A stretch of 64,000 nucleotides of DNA, taken from assembly GCF_001373415.1 (NCBI RefSeq), contig NZ_CDSE01000007.1:124001-188000 (forward strand). Direction: 5' to 3'. Both the position numbers and the translations under genes were made by a program. Below, piece by piece: positions 51,115 through 59,500 of this stretch. How positions within the stretch are numbered: the stretch's first letter is position 1; each line of letters opens with the position of its first letter. The notes beneath the pieces were generated by a model, which was not told the origin of the DNA, made no database searches, and saw only the letters and a list, made by a program, of their open reading frames with translations. The stretch is from Paenibacillus dakarensis. Lineage in GTDB: Bacteria > Bacillota > Bacilli > Paenibacillales > Paenibacillaceae.

Positions 51115-51300
51115 GCTCCACCACCTTTCATAGGTATAACGGACGGGAACATGAAATGTTAAGGATTTCGTGAAAAATTCTTCTAAAAACATATAAACGC
51201 GCAATGTATGCGCATTCCTATCATGCTATAATAGTGTCTAATATCGTCTTATCATGTTGAACATGGGAATCATGATGGGAAGGGTCAGGAGTGTGTGGGG

Positions 51301-51486
51301 ATGAGATATAATATTTGGCGTCCGATAATTTTGATTTTAGTGGCATTCGCTACGAAAAACCTGGTTGCGAGCATATGCATGTTATTCGGTATGGCGCCTG
51401 AATCGGCTGAAAGCGCTGGATTTATAGGAATGATTGCTGCTGGATTGATTATGTATAATCGACTAACGAAGAGCCGTCGCAAATGA
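51301..51486 (+). CDS. Small membrane protein
   Basis: 61 residues from ATG 51301, with AGGAG nine bases upstream. Two hydrophobic segments (IILILVAFATKNLVASICMLF and AGFIGMIAAGLIMY) joined by an acidic loop, and a basic C-terminus KSRRK that sets the topology. No family recognised. Separate transcription unit with its own terminator. Confidence 0.6.
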   Translation: MRYNIWRPIILILVAFATKNLVASICMLFGMAPESAESAGFIGMIAAGLIMYNRLTKSRRK

Positions 51487-51528
51487 AGTATCGAACAAGG
51501 CTTTAAAGAAGGGTAAAATTATATATCA

Positions 51529-51565
51529 AGAAAAAAGCACCTTTCGCAGGTGTTTTCTTTTTTAT
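51529..51565 (+). terminator. Terminator after the small membrane protein
   Basis: AAAAAAGCACCT-TTCG-CAGGTGTTTTCTTTTTT. Confidence 0.85.
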
Positions 51566-51611
51566 TTTAAAGTGGGATTCAGCCATCCTCTGCTTCAGCA
51601 TGAATTGATTA

Positions 51612-51638
51612 TGAAACCTTTTGCCTGGATGAAGGGTA
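51612..51638 (+). promoter_or_regulatory. SigW-like ECF promoter of the pspA operon
   Basis: TGAAAC (51612-51617), 17-base spacer, GGTA (51635-51638); the SigW consensus is TGAAAC-N16/17-CGTA. The homologous B. subtilis operon is known to be SigW-controlled. Confidence 0.65.
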
Positions 51639-51677
51639 TATTATTGATAAGTAATTTGTTGAGGAGGGTCTCCAATC

Positions 51678-52361
51678 ATGGGAATCTTATCGAGGTTTAA
51701 GGATATTATGAACGCGAATATGAATGTCCTGCTCCATAAAGCAGAGAATCCAGAGAAGACGATTGATGAATATATGCGCAGTTTAAGCAGTGATCTTGGG
51801 AAGGTAAAGGCCGAGACGGCATCCGTTGCAGCGGATGAGCGAAGAGCGAAGAGAATGCTGGATGAATGTGCGGACGAGATCAGGAAAATGGAGCGGTACG
51901 CCGAGAAGTCGGTGGAAGCAGGTAATGACAGCGAGGCGCTTAAGTTTCTGGATCGCAAGGCAGTCCAGACAGAGAAGCTGGGCGAATTGCAGACGGCCTA
52001 TGACCAAGCGGCTGAAAAGGCAGCGAAGATGAAGCAAATGCACGAAAAGCTTGCAGCGGATATAGGGCAGCTTGAAGCGCGTCATGCTGAACTGAAAGGG
52101 AAAATGGCCGATGCGAAGGCACAGCAGGCACAGAATGATCGGAATTCCTCAGCAGGCGGTGTGAGTGCTGCCTTTGATGCGATGGAGGAGAAGGCGAGCC
52201 TTGCCTTGAATGAAGCCATGGCACTGGCCGAGCTTAGAGCAGGCAAGAAGGAAGATGATCTGGACGATCTGATTGCCCAATTGGAGAAAGATCAGAATTA
52301 CCAGGTAACGACCGAAGACGAATTGGCTGCCATGAAAGCTCGAATGGATAAGAAAGACTAG
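51678..52361 (+). CDS. pspA: Phage-shock protein A (PspA/IM30 family)
   Basis: 227 residues, nearly all helical. The start MGILSRFKDIMNANMNVLLHKAENPEKTIDEYMRSL is the amphipathic membrane-binding helix of PspA/Vipp1, followed by the long coiled coil to about 190. It polymerises on damaged membrane (ESCRT-III-like) and keeps the proton barrier. It heads an operon with the ydjG, ydjH and ydjI homologs, which in B. subtilis cooperate with PspA. Confidence 0.95.
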   Translation: MGILSRFKDIMNANMNVLLHKAENPEKTIDEYMRSLSSDLGKVKAETASVAADERRAKRMLDECADEIRKMERYAEKSVEAGNDSEALKFLDRKAVQTEKLGELQTAYDQAAEKAAKMKQMHEKLAADIGQLEARHAELKGKMADAKAQQAQNDRNSSAGGVSAAFDAMEEKASLALNEAMALAELRAGKKEDDLDDLIAQLEKDQNYQVTTEDELAAMKARMDKKD

Positions 52362-52395
52362 CATAACTATTTCTTTTTGTTATCGGGGTGAGAAG

Positions 52396-53427
52396 ATGCC
52401 GGTTATTGAATACAAATGTCCGAACTGCGGCAGCGGTATGGTTTTTGACAGCGAAACAGGAACACTGTCTTGTCCAAGCTGCGGCAGAAAAGATGATATC
52501 GAGAATATGTCCGATCCGATTGAGACGAATGTGTTTACGGAAGACGAAGCGAAGGAATATCACTGTACCAGCTGCGGAGCGGTTATTATGACGGATGCCG
52601 AAACGGCGGCTACCTCCTGCAGCTTTTGCGGATCGGCTGTGGTCCTTGGCGATAGACTGACGGGGAAGCTGGCTCCAGCGAAAGTGATACCTTTTTCAAT
52701 CAGTAAGGAAGAAGCGATGCAGGCTTTCAAAAAGTGGTGCAAGAACGGCCTTCTGACACCGAGCGGATTTATGACGGCGGACCGAATTAAAGGGATTACC
52801 GGGATTTATGTTCCATTCTGGTTATACGATTTACATAACAAAGTGGAGGTTTTTGCTCATGGCACAAGGGTAAGGACCTATACGAGAGGAGAATACCAGT
52901 ATACGGAGACGAAGCATTATGACATCTACCGTAAAATTCGTCTCAATTATGTAAAGGTACCGATTGATGCCTCGGAGAAAATGAATGACGAGCTGATGGA
53001 TAAACTGGAGCCTTTTCCGTACGAGCAGCTAAAGAATTTTAAGACGCCGTATCTGGCAGGTTATATAGCGGAAAAATACAGCTACGACGGGCAGCAGCTG
53101 TTCCCGCGGTCCAAGGAAAAAATCAAAGGCTATATCGATGCATATATCTCATCTGCGGTATCCGGTTATACCACGGTTAGTTACACGAACAAGCAGATTG
53201 ATACCACGATGAAAAAGGCGGATTACGTGCTGCTTCCGGTCTGGATGGTGCATTATGATTACAATAAGGCAGAGCACACCTTTGCGATGAATGGTCAGAC
53301 AGGCAAGGTTGTTGGCAAGCCTCCAATTAGCCGAGCGAAGGTAGCAGGATGGTTCGCAGGGATATCGGGCGTCTCGTTTCTGTCCCTGAAGCTGATATCC
53401 TGGATGATGGGGGGCGGATTCTGGTGA
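52396..53427 (+). CDS. ydjG: YdjG-like zinc-ribbon protein
   Basis: 343 residues. Three paired-Cys units (CPNCGSGMVF, CPSCGRKD, then CTSCGAVIM and CSFCGSAV) form two zinc ribbons in the first 85 residues. The remainder is a conserved domain ending in a membrane helix near 320-338 (WFAGISGVSFLSLKLISWMM). In B. subtilis YdjG and YdjH anchor PspA to the membrane. It overlaps the next gene. Confidence 0.85.
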   Translation: MPVIEYKCPNCGSGMVFDSETGTLSCPSCGRKDDIENMSDPIETNVFTEDEAKEYHCTSCGAVIMTDAETAATSCSFCGSAVVLGDRLTGKLAPAKVIPFSISKEEAMQAFKKWCKNGLLTPSGFMTADRIKGITGIYVPFWLYDLHNKVEVFAHGTRVRTYTRGEYQYTETKHYDIYRKIRLNYVKVPIDASEKMNDELMDKLEPFPYEQLKNFKTPYLAGYIAEKYSYDGQQLFPRSKEKIKGYIDAYISSAVSGYTTVSYTNKQIDTTMKKADYVLLPVWMVHYDYNKAEHTFAMNGQTGKVVGKPPISRAKVAGWFAGISGVSFLSLKLISWMMGGGFW

Positions 53428-54218
53428 GTATAAGAAAATGCAGAGTCGTGCTGACTCTGCTGGTCATTCTATTTGTTTATGGAGTCGCTCCAGCTGGCAT
53501 GACAGCAGCTGCGCCGGAAACCAAACAGTTAATCTTTGATAACGCGGAGCTGCTTACCCAGGAAGAGAAGAATGAGCTGAATGAGCTCGCTAATGAATAC
53601 GGAGCGGATCGCGAAACGGATATCATCATCCTTACGGCTGACAGCGCTCCAAACGATGACTATGAGCAAATGACAGAGGATTTCTATGATGAATACGGAC
53701 CCGGCTATGATAAGAAGCATGGAAATGCCGTCATCCTGACTATAGTGATGGCTACCAGGGATGTACACCTGGAAGGTTACTATAAAGCTGAGGAATATCT
53801 GGACAGCGGCAGACTGGATAAAATACGTAACAAAATTACACCGGCACTCTCGAGTGGCGATTACCGCTTAGCTTTTGAACAATATATTAAGACAGCTCAT
53901 CGTTATATGGGCTTCAAGCCCGGCGTCAATCCGGACAATATACTGTTTAATATTTGGTTTCAGCTCGGAGGAGCAGTGGTGATTGGAGGTATTGCCGTAT
54001 TTGTAATGGCTTATCGTTCCGGAGGCCGTGTAACCGTCACTCGCCGAACCTATGAGGATACAAGCACATCAGGAATTCTGGCGCATGAGGATCGTTATTT
54101 GCACACAACGACAACGAAGCGGAAGATTGAACGCAATACGGGCGGCGGCTCAGGCGGTGGCGGTGGAGGCATCTCCAGAGGCGGACACTCGCACAGCAGC
54201 AGCAGCGGAAAATTTTAA
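53424..54218 (+). CDS. ydjH: YdjH-like TPM-domain membrane protein
   Basis: 264 residues from GTG 53424, which overlaps the ydjG stop (GTGA). Signal/anchor at 10-30, TPM domain about 35-170 (FDNAELLTQEEKNELNELANEYGADRETDIIILTAD, YGPGYDKKHGNAVILTIVMATRDVHL), a membrane helix near 180-200, and a Gly/Ser/His-rich tail (GGGSGGGGGGISRGGHSHSSSSGKF), as in YgcG proteins. The TPM domain faces outside. Confidence 0.85.
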   Translation: MSIRKCRVVLTLLVILFVYGVAPAGMTAAAPETKQLIFDNAELLTQEEKNELNELANEYGADRETDIIILTADSAPNDDYEQMTEDFYDEYGPGYDKKHGNAVILTIVMATRDVHLEGYYKAEEYLDSGRLDKIRNKITPALSSGDYRLAFEQYIKTAHRYMGFKPGVNPDNILFNIWFQLGGAVVIGGIAVFVMAYRSGGRVTVTRRTYEDTSTSGILAHEDRYLHTTTTKRKIERNTGGGSGGGGGGISRGGHSHSSSSGKF

Positions 54219-54236
54219 GGAGAGGGATGAACAGGT

Positions 54237-55256
54237 ATGGGATTTTTTAAAAATCAATTTTCGAACGTGGTGGAATGGGAAGAGTTTAGAGATGATATGA
54301 TCTTCTGGAAATGGAGCAACCGTGAAATTAAAAAAGGAAGTAAACTGATTATCCGCTCCGGCCAAGACGCGATCTTCGTGAATAACGGCAAAATTGAAGG
54401 AATTTTTGAGGATGAGGGAACGTATAACATCGACTCGGAAATCATTCCGTTTCTATCTACATTAAAAGGGTTTAAATTTGGCTTCAACAGTGGAATGCGG
54501 GTGGAAGTGTTATTCGTCAACACGAAGGAGTTCACGGTTAGATGGGGAACACAGAGCCCGGTTCTGATCCCGACGCCGCAGCTTCCAGGCGGTATGCCGA
54601 TCCGCGCGAACGGTACCTTCAATTTCAAAGTGTCGGATTATGTGACGCTCATTGATAAGGTGGCCGGAATGAAGAACAGCTATCTGGTGGAGGATGTGAA
54701 GATACGGATTACCTCCGTGCTGGATCAGCTGCTGATGAAGTGGATTAGCCGGGAAGGCAAGGATATGTTTAACCTGCAGGCTAACGCTTCGGATATTGCC
54801 AAGGGTATTCAAGAGGATCTGGATATGCAGATGATGGGTAACGGGATGACGATTACAGGATTCCAGATCATGAGCTTCAACTACCCGAAAGAGATCCAGG
54901 ACATGATTACGAAGACCGCATCCCACGAGATGATCGGCAACCTGCAGAAATACCAGCAGGTGAGCATGACCGATGGTATCGCTTCCGGTAAGGTGCAAGG
55001 CGGGGGAGCTGCTTCTGATATGGCAGGCATGATGATGGGCATGAACATGGCGAATGAGATGATGAAGAATATGAACCAGGGGCAGAATCAGGGACAGGGG
55101 CAGAATCAAGGCCAAAATCCCGCAAATAACTCATCGCAATCAGCGTCCGCCTCATCTGCATCTGACGGAAACAAGAAGCCTAATTTTTGTCCAAACTGCG
55201 GTGCGAAGAATGAAGGGGCTAATTTCTGCCCGAACTGCGGTCAGAAATTGAGCTAA
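54237..55256 (+). CDS. ydjI: YdjI-like SPFH-domain protein with zinc ribbon tail
   Basis: 339 residues. MGFFKNQFSNVVEWEEFRDDMIFWKWSNREIKKGSKLIIRSGQDAIFVNNGKIEGIF begins the SPFH-type (virion core/YdjI) domain, to about 240. A Gln/Asn-rich linker follows, then NFCPNCGAKNEGANFCPNCGQKL, a four-Cys zinc ribbon at the very end. It closes the PspA operon, with a bidirectional terminator after it. Confidence 0.9.
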   Translation: MGFFKNQFSNVVEWEEFRDDMIFWKWSNREIKKGSKLIIRSGQDAIFVNNGKIEGIFEDEGTYNIDSEIIPFLSTLKGFKFGFNSGMRVEVLFVNTKEFTVRWGTQSPVLIPTPQLPGGMPIRANGTFNFKVSDYVTLIDKVAGMKNSYLVEDVKIRITSVLDQLLMKWISREGKDMFNLQANASDIAKGIQEDLDMQMMGNGMTITGFQIMSFNYPKEIQDMITKTASHEMIGNLQKYQQVSMTDGIASGKVQGGGAASDMAGMMMGMNMANEMMKNMNQGQNQGQGQNQGQNPANNSSQSASASSASDGNKKPNFCPNCGAKNEGANFCPNCGQKLS

Positions 55257-55299
55257 GCTGAATAGTCCAGTGCTGATTCTTTTTGCTCAGCAGGATACA

Positions 55300-55336
55300 A
55301 TACCCCGGAGCTGCAAGAGCTCCGGGGTATTTTTTA
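55300..55336. terminator. Terminator between ydjI and the small minus-strand gene
   Basis: ATACCCCGGAGCT pairs with AGCTCCGGGGTAT, followed by TTTTTT on the plus strand. Confidence 0.9.
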
Positions 55337-55377
55337 AGGACAAAGCCGGGTGTTACCCTGGGGTTCGTTATTGCTTT

Positions 55378-55554
55378 CTAGTGAAAGTTGTCAGACTCAC
55401 TTTCCTTATACTTGCCATTGCTGTCATGCTGGGATGCTTTACGGCGATCGTTACGGGCTTGCTGCTGCTGCTGCGCATCCAGGCTGTTTACGGGGGTTGA
55501 TTCCAGGTCTTTTACCGTGTTGATCAGATTCTTGTCTGGTTGGTTTGTACTCAA
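55378..55554 (-). CDS. Hidden 58-codon hydrophilic protein
   Basis: A TTG at 55554 preceded by AAGGAGGAGC opens a frame to TAG at 55378-55380, 58 residues. The product starts STNQPDKNLINTVKDLESTP and contains five Gln in a row, then ARNDRRKASQHDSN. It is very hydrophilic and without Cys, resembling small spore or stress proteins in composition, but I cannot assign a family. The strong ribosome site and the terminator position support it. The frame on the opposite strand is its shadow. Confidence 0.65.
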   Translation of the reverse strand: MSTNQPDKNLINTVKDLESTPVNSLDAQQQQQARNDRRKASQHDSNGKYKESESDNFH

Positions 55555-55630
55555 TGGAAAGCTCCTCCTTATAATGCTGAAATAGGCTGTTCTAGTATGC
55601 GTCAGCAGCCGCCAGGATATTCGTGCTGGT

Positions 55631-56679
55631 TCAAAACGGATTCAGCACATGATAGAACACATTTGGCGAAGCCATGCGGTAATAGAAGCTGCACCAGCCA
55701 ACGCCCTTGTTGTTGAAACGGTTCGTTGTGCTGTACACCAATCGTTCCTGCTCCAGCTCTTCGATTCTCGGTATACGGCCTTCTACATAGTCAAGAATTC
55801 GAAGCGACGCGGTATCTAAACGGCCAATCACACCGCTGTAACGGATGTCGATGACCTCCCAGCTTGAGTTGGCTTCTCCTCTGTGTAAGCATGCTCGGCA
55901 TAGAGCTGTAAACCAAGCAGCGCGGCAAAAGGATTTCCTTCATTACCGTCGTCTCCCCACATCGTTGCGTATACCTCGCGGATGCCTTCCTTTTTACATA
56001 CCTGCAGGGCTGTATCATGAATCTTTTTGCTGCGGAATGGTGCGCTTGCGGCATCGATCATTCTCTCGATCAGTGAATGGGTCTGTTCACTTCCGACCAA
56101 TAGAGCCCCTTTCGTATCCTTGTAATGTCTGACCGGCTCCCATTTCAGGAATTCCTCGAGATGAGCAAGGGTCTGGATGCTTGGGAAGGCCTCAATCCCG
56201 AATTGATCCGCATAATCGTCAATCTCCTTCAATTCTTCATGGGAGTAGCGACCTCTCATGTATCCGAAATAAGGTTCATCTGCAATTTCGTATGTATCCT
56301 CCATATACAGCATGACGGTGCTCATGCCCATTAGCGCCATTTTGTTCAGCATAAGCTTGAAGCTGTCCACGGTGAGCACGGCGTTACGGGACAGGTCGAA
56401 CATCGGTCCGATGTTATCAAACTGCTGTTTCTCTTGAATGTGGAATGAGTCGCTCTTGCGGCTGTGCTGAATGAGGAGTCCAAGGCCGCGGAAGAACTGA
56501 TGCTTTCTCCCATAACGGATATAAGCTTGGCTTCCCTCAAATCCGACCTCGAGATCGCCTTTCGATCCTTCAACGTGAACAGGAATACCGTCTTCACTTA
56601 TCTCTATGCCAAGCTCAGGCAAGAGCAGTTGAACACCGGGCATGATATCCGAAATATTGCCCTCGAAACGAAATTTCAT
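55631..56679 (-). pseudogene. GH20 beta-N-acetylhexosaminidase gene with internal deletions
   Basis: From ATG 56679 (AGGGGGAT upstream) the frame matches the N-terminal domain and first half of a GH20 enzyme (GPMFDLSRNAVLTVDSFKLMLNKMALMG, MLYMEDTYEIADEPYFGYMRGRYSHEEL). After RSKKIH it jumps directly to LQVCKKEGIREVYATMWGDDGNEGNPFAALLGL, so about 200-250 codons with the catalytic DE pair are missing. A second deletion near 55855 and a frameshift lead to WEVIDIRYSGVIGRLDTASL and YYRMASPNVFYHV at the end. The gene is not functional. Confidence 0.85.
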
Positions 56680-56724
56680 TATGAAATCCCCCTGCAACCA
56701 TATTTTCATAGCATACTAAAAGTT

Positions 56725-56749
56725 ATAACATTATAATGTTTAATGTTAT
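56725..56749. promoter_or_regulatory. Inverted repeat upstream of the GH20 pseudogene
   Basis: ATAACATTA (56725-56733) and TAATGTTAT (56741-56749) are complementary, with a 7-base centre. A probable regulator site left from the GH20 promoter. Confidence 0.4.
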
Positions 56750-56898
56750 TAGAATCACTTGGGTAAATCAATGATTACTTTCCGCGAAAGAGTGAGTATT
56801 GTTGATAATTTTTTTATTCATTTATATAACTTTAGCTTCTTGTTATGAGTTCTAGTATTTAAAGACAAGTCAGTTCAAGGAAAAGGAGTTTAAACGCA

Positions 56899-57390
56899 GT
56901 GCATGACCTTAAAAGAACGAATACTCAAACCCAAATATCGGCGCTTAGGATAGTACTTATCATGCTTCTGCTATCCGCTTGTTCCCAAAGCAGTGAGCCT
57001 GAGGCGATTCCAGATCAATCGAAGTCAGAGGCTCCTACCGAATTAGTCCATATCAATACAGAGGTGAAGATTAATAAGGTCCATATCGATGCCAAGGAGG
57101 ACGGTGGATGGTGGGTGGTCCCTCAAGATGCGGAGACATTAACGATCAATGTGGAAGCGGATCATGCTGATACCGTTCTGTTTTGGTCTGCTCCTACGGG
57201 TACGGAGGTTGGCAAAGAACGGGAGTTAATAGGGTATGATATCGATGGAGAAGATGGCTGGTCGCTGAAGTGGAATATCAAAGGCCAGATCCTCCATAAT
57301 CATATTGACGTTCAGGTGTTAGGGATGGATGGAAAATCATTAACCCGCCAGACATTTAATCTGCATACAGCCACCGAGTACGACAATTAA
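56899..57390 (+). CDS. Putative lipoprotein
   Basis: 163 residues from GTG 56899 (AAAGGAG upstream). The hydrophobic segment LRIVLIMLLLSAC ends in a lipobox-like LLSAC, followed by an acidic spacer. The domain (NTEVKINKVHIDAKEDGGWWVVPQDAETLTINVEADHADTVLFWSAPTGTE) is a beta-sandwich found in Paenibacillus lipoproteins of unknown function. Confidence 0.65.
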   Translation: MHDLKRTNTQTQISALRIVLIMLLLSACSQSSEPEAIPDQSKSEAPTELVHINTEVKINKVHIDAKEDGGWWVVPQDAETLTINVEADHADTVLFWSAPTGTEVGKERELIGYDIDGEDGWSLKWNIKGQILHNHIDVQVLGMDGKSLTRQTFNLHTATEYDN

Positions 57391-57526
57391 TATCGTTGAA
57401 TCGCAGCCTCCCGGAGTTTTGCACTAATGGACATTAGACAATAGGCGTGACATCATAGTTATATCGCATAAAAATATAACAGGCGCCGTTTCAAGGCACC
57501 CAGTTCAGCATAAAGGAAGTTAGGAC

Positions 57527-58480
57527 ATGGATTTAGATCATCTGCAAAAGTCAGTCTCCTCCATCGATCTAAGAAGCTGCCTTATCAGCCGGCATGGAGC
57601 GACCGTTTTTGAATATTATCGGGATCAGCGGGCCAAGGACGAGCCTGCCAAGATTAATTCCTGTACCAAGAGCATCGTTTCTGCACTATTCTGTATCGGT
57701 ATGGACCGCGGGCTTATTCCGGAGGTACCGACACCGGCGGCGGAATTCTTTCCTCAGCTTGCCGCATCTGACGACAGGCGCAAACAACAGATCACATTGG
57801 AGCATCTGCTGACGATGACAGCCGGCTTCCAATGGACGGAATTCGGCGGGCAGAAATCCTTTCCCCGAATGACCAGATCACCGCACTGGGTCGATTTTGT
57901 CTTGGAGCAGCCGTTATCTGATATACCCGGCACACGTTTTGAATACAATTCCGGTGTATCACAGATGCTGTCTGCGATCCTTTGCAAAGCCACCGGCATG
58001 ACAACCGCAAGGTTCGCGGAACTGAACTTATTCGGGCCGCTTGGTATCGAAAACTATGAATGGGAGGCCGATCCGCAGGGCGTACACACCGGCGGTTATG
58101 GCTTACGAATGATTCCCGGTGACCTGTTGAAGTTCGGGCAGCTCTACCTGCAGCAAGGACGATGGGGGGATAAACAGCTCATATCCGCCGAACTGGTTCA
58201 GCGGTCTGTCCAGCACTATATTACAGCTGAGCCGCCCCGGTCTGGCGGGTATGGCTGGCATTGGTGGGTCGATGCATTTACCTCACCGGTGAATGCGGAT
58301 GGACAAGCTCCCAATTTATCCATAGATTACTTTTACGCCCGCGGTTTCGGCGGCCAGTTTATCTATGTGGTTCCACAGCTGGAGACGGTTATCGTACTGA
58401 CGGAGGATAAACGCAAGAAGGATCGGCATAAAACAGACGTATTCCGGGAATGGATCGTCCCGCTGCTGCTTCACTGGTAA
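57527..58480 (+). CDS. Serine hydrolase, class C beta-lactamase fold
   Basis: 317 residues without signal peptide. The S-x-x-K nucleophile motif is SCTK (residues about 45-48), the Y-x-N motif is YNSG near 143, and the third motif region is RGFGGQFIYVVP near 280. LEHLLTMTAGF is the typical helix of the family. Members are esterases, D-peptidases or transpeptidase-like enzymes rather than true beta-lactamases. Cytoplasmic location suggests an esterase or peptide hydrolase. Confidence 0.9.
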   Translation: MDLDHLQKSVSSIDLRSCLISRHGATVFEYYRDQRAKDEPAKINSCTKSIVSALFCIGMDRGLIPEVPTPAAEFFPQLAASDDRRKQQITLEHLLTMTAGFQWTEFGGQKSFPRMTRSPHWVDFVLEQPLSDIPGTRFEYNSGVSQMLSAILCKATGMTTARFAELNLFGPLGIENYEWEADPQGVHTGGYGLRMIPGDLLKFGQLYLQQGRWGDKQLISAELVQRSVQHYITAEPPRSGGYGWHWWVDAFTSPVNADGQAPNLSIDYFYARGFGGQFIYVVPQLETVIVLTEDKRKKDRHKTDVFREWIVPLLLHW

Positions 58481-58500
58481 CCAGTGAAGCTTATTTTTTA
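58468..58500 (+). terminator. Terminator of the serine hydrolase gene
   Basis: GCTTCACTGG-TAA-CCAGTGAAGC followed by TTATTTTTTA, overlapping the stop codon. Confidence 0.85.
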
Positions 58501-58743
58501 TCGGATGGGATTCTTGTATATCCTAAATTTCACCATTACGAGCTAATTTGTGATATTTTCCTTTATAATAGAGAAAATTCAATTCTGCTACATAACGAGT
58601 AACATTCGAGATTGCAGTAAAATGCATCTAACTTCCAATTGTTACGTATTATGTGTTATATTCAACAATCACTTGCCTGGGGATATGAACCGTTGTACGC
58701 ACAGAAGGAATTATGTAGGAACTAGTGGGGGAGGTGTTTGTTT

Positions 58744-59487
58744 GTGAATGGCCCGAATGCCATGAAGCTGGTCTTGCTGGCAGCTGGAATTGCAATTCTT
58801 AATATTGTGGTATTGTCACCGGGATTGATAGGCGTGGAAATCGGAGGGGACAATGCGCTCCAGTCTGCTTTTGGCGTAACGGTATTATTTATGAGTCTTC
58901 TGATCCTGCTGTATGGCAGTTATGCTCTATTGTTTAAACGGCCTGTCCTGGCCCCTGTGAGGGATCTGAAATCACGTGAGGAATACATAGCGGCAGTTCA
59001 GCGTTATCGCAATGTGAAGGTATTAAAGAATGAAATCGCACAAGCCCTGGATCAGTTGGAGCGGATTGAGAAGAAGAAGCTCACCCTGCTTGTTGTCCTT
59101 CGTCAGCGGTTTGAACCTGCAGAGCTGAGCTATAAGAAGTTCCATTCTGTGATTACGGAGGTAGAGAAGCTGTTCTATCTCAATATCACGGGAATGCTGA
59201 ACAAGCTCGGAGTCTTCAGTGCTTCTGATTTCTCAAGTCTGGATGACCAGCGAATATCAACACAGCGGTCTGCAAAAGTGATGCAGCAGAAGGCTGCGTT
59301 ATACGAGGAATACCTGGCCTATGTCGCCGGTTATCTTGACGGTAATGAAGAGATTCTGCTGAAGCTGGATCAGCTGCTGCTGGAAATATCTTTATTAGGC
59401 AGCATTGAGTATAAAGAGATTGATGAGATGCCCTGCATGAAGGAGATCGATTTGTTGATTAATCATACTAAACTATATAAGCAATGA
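58744..59487 (+). CDS. Two-helix membrane protein of the TelA operon
   Basis: 247 residues from GTG 58744, with GGGGGAGGTG seven bases upstream. Two membrane helices at about 8-28 and 43-65 are followed by a long cytoplasmic coiled coil (EEYIAAVQRYRNVKVLKNEIAQALDQLERIEKKK). No enzyme motif is visible. It leads a three-gene unit with a VWA/binding-protein chimera and a TelA protein, spaced by 13 and 54 bases, so probably a membrane-stress complex. Confidence 0.7.
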   Translation: MNGPNAMKLVLLAAGIAILNIVVLSPGLIGVEIGGDNALQSAFGVTVLFMSLLILLYGSYALLFKRPVLAPVRDLKSREEYIAAVQRYRNVKVLKNEIAQALDQLERIEKKKLTLLVVLRQRFEPAELSYKKFHSVITEVEKLFYLNITGMLNKLGVFSASDFSSLDDQRISTQRSAKVMQQKAALYEEYLAYVAGYLDGNEEILLKLDQLLLEISLLGSIEYKEIDEMPCMKEIDLLINHTKLYKQ

Positions 59488-59500
59488 GAGGGGGATTGGC

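Noticed and set aside
55270..55500. Plus-strand frame with a hydrophobic segment after ydjI
   Set aside because: It crosses the ydjI terminator, has no ribosome site and is antisense to the better-supported small gene at 55378-55554.
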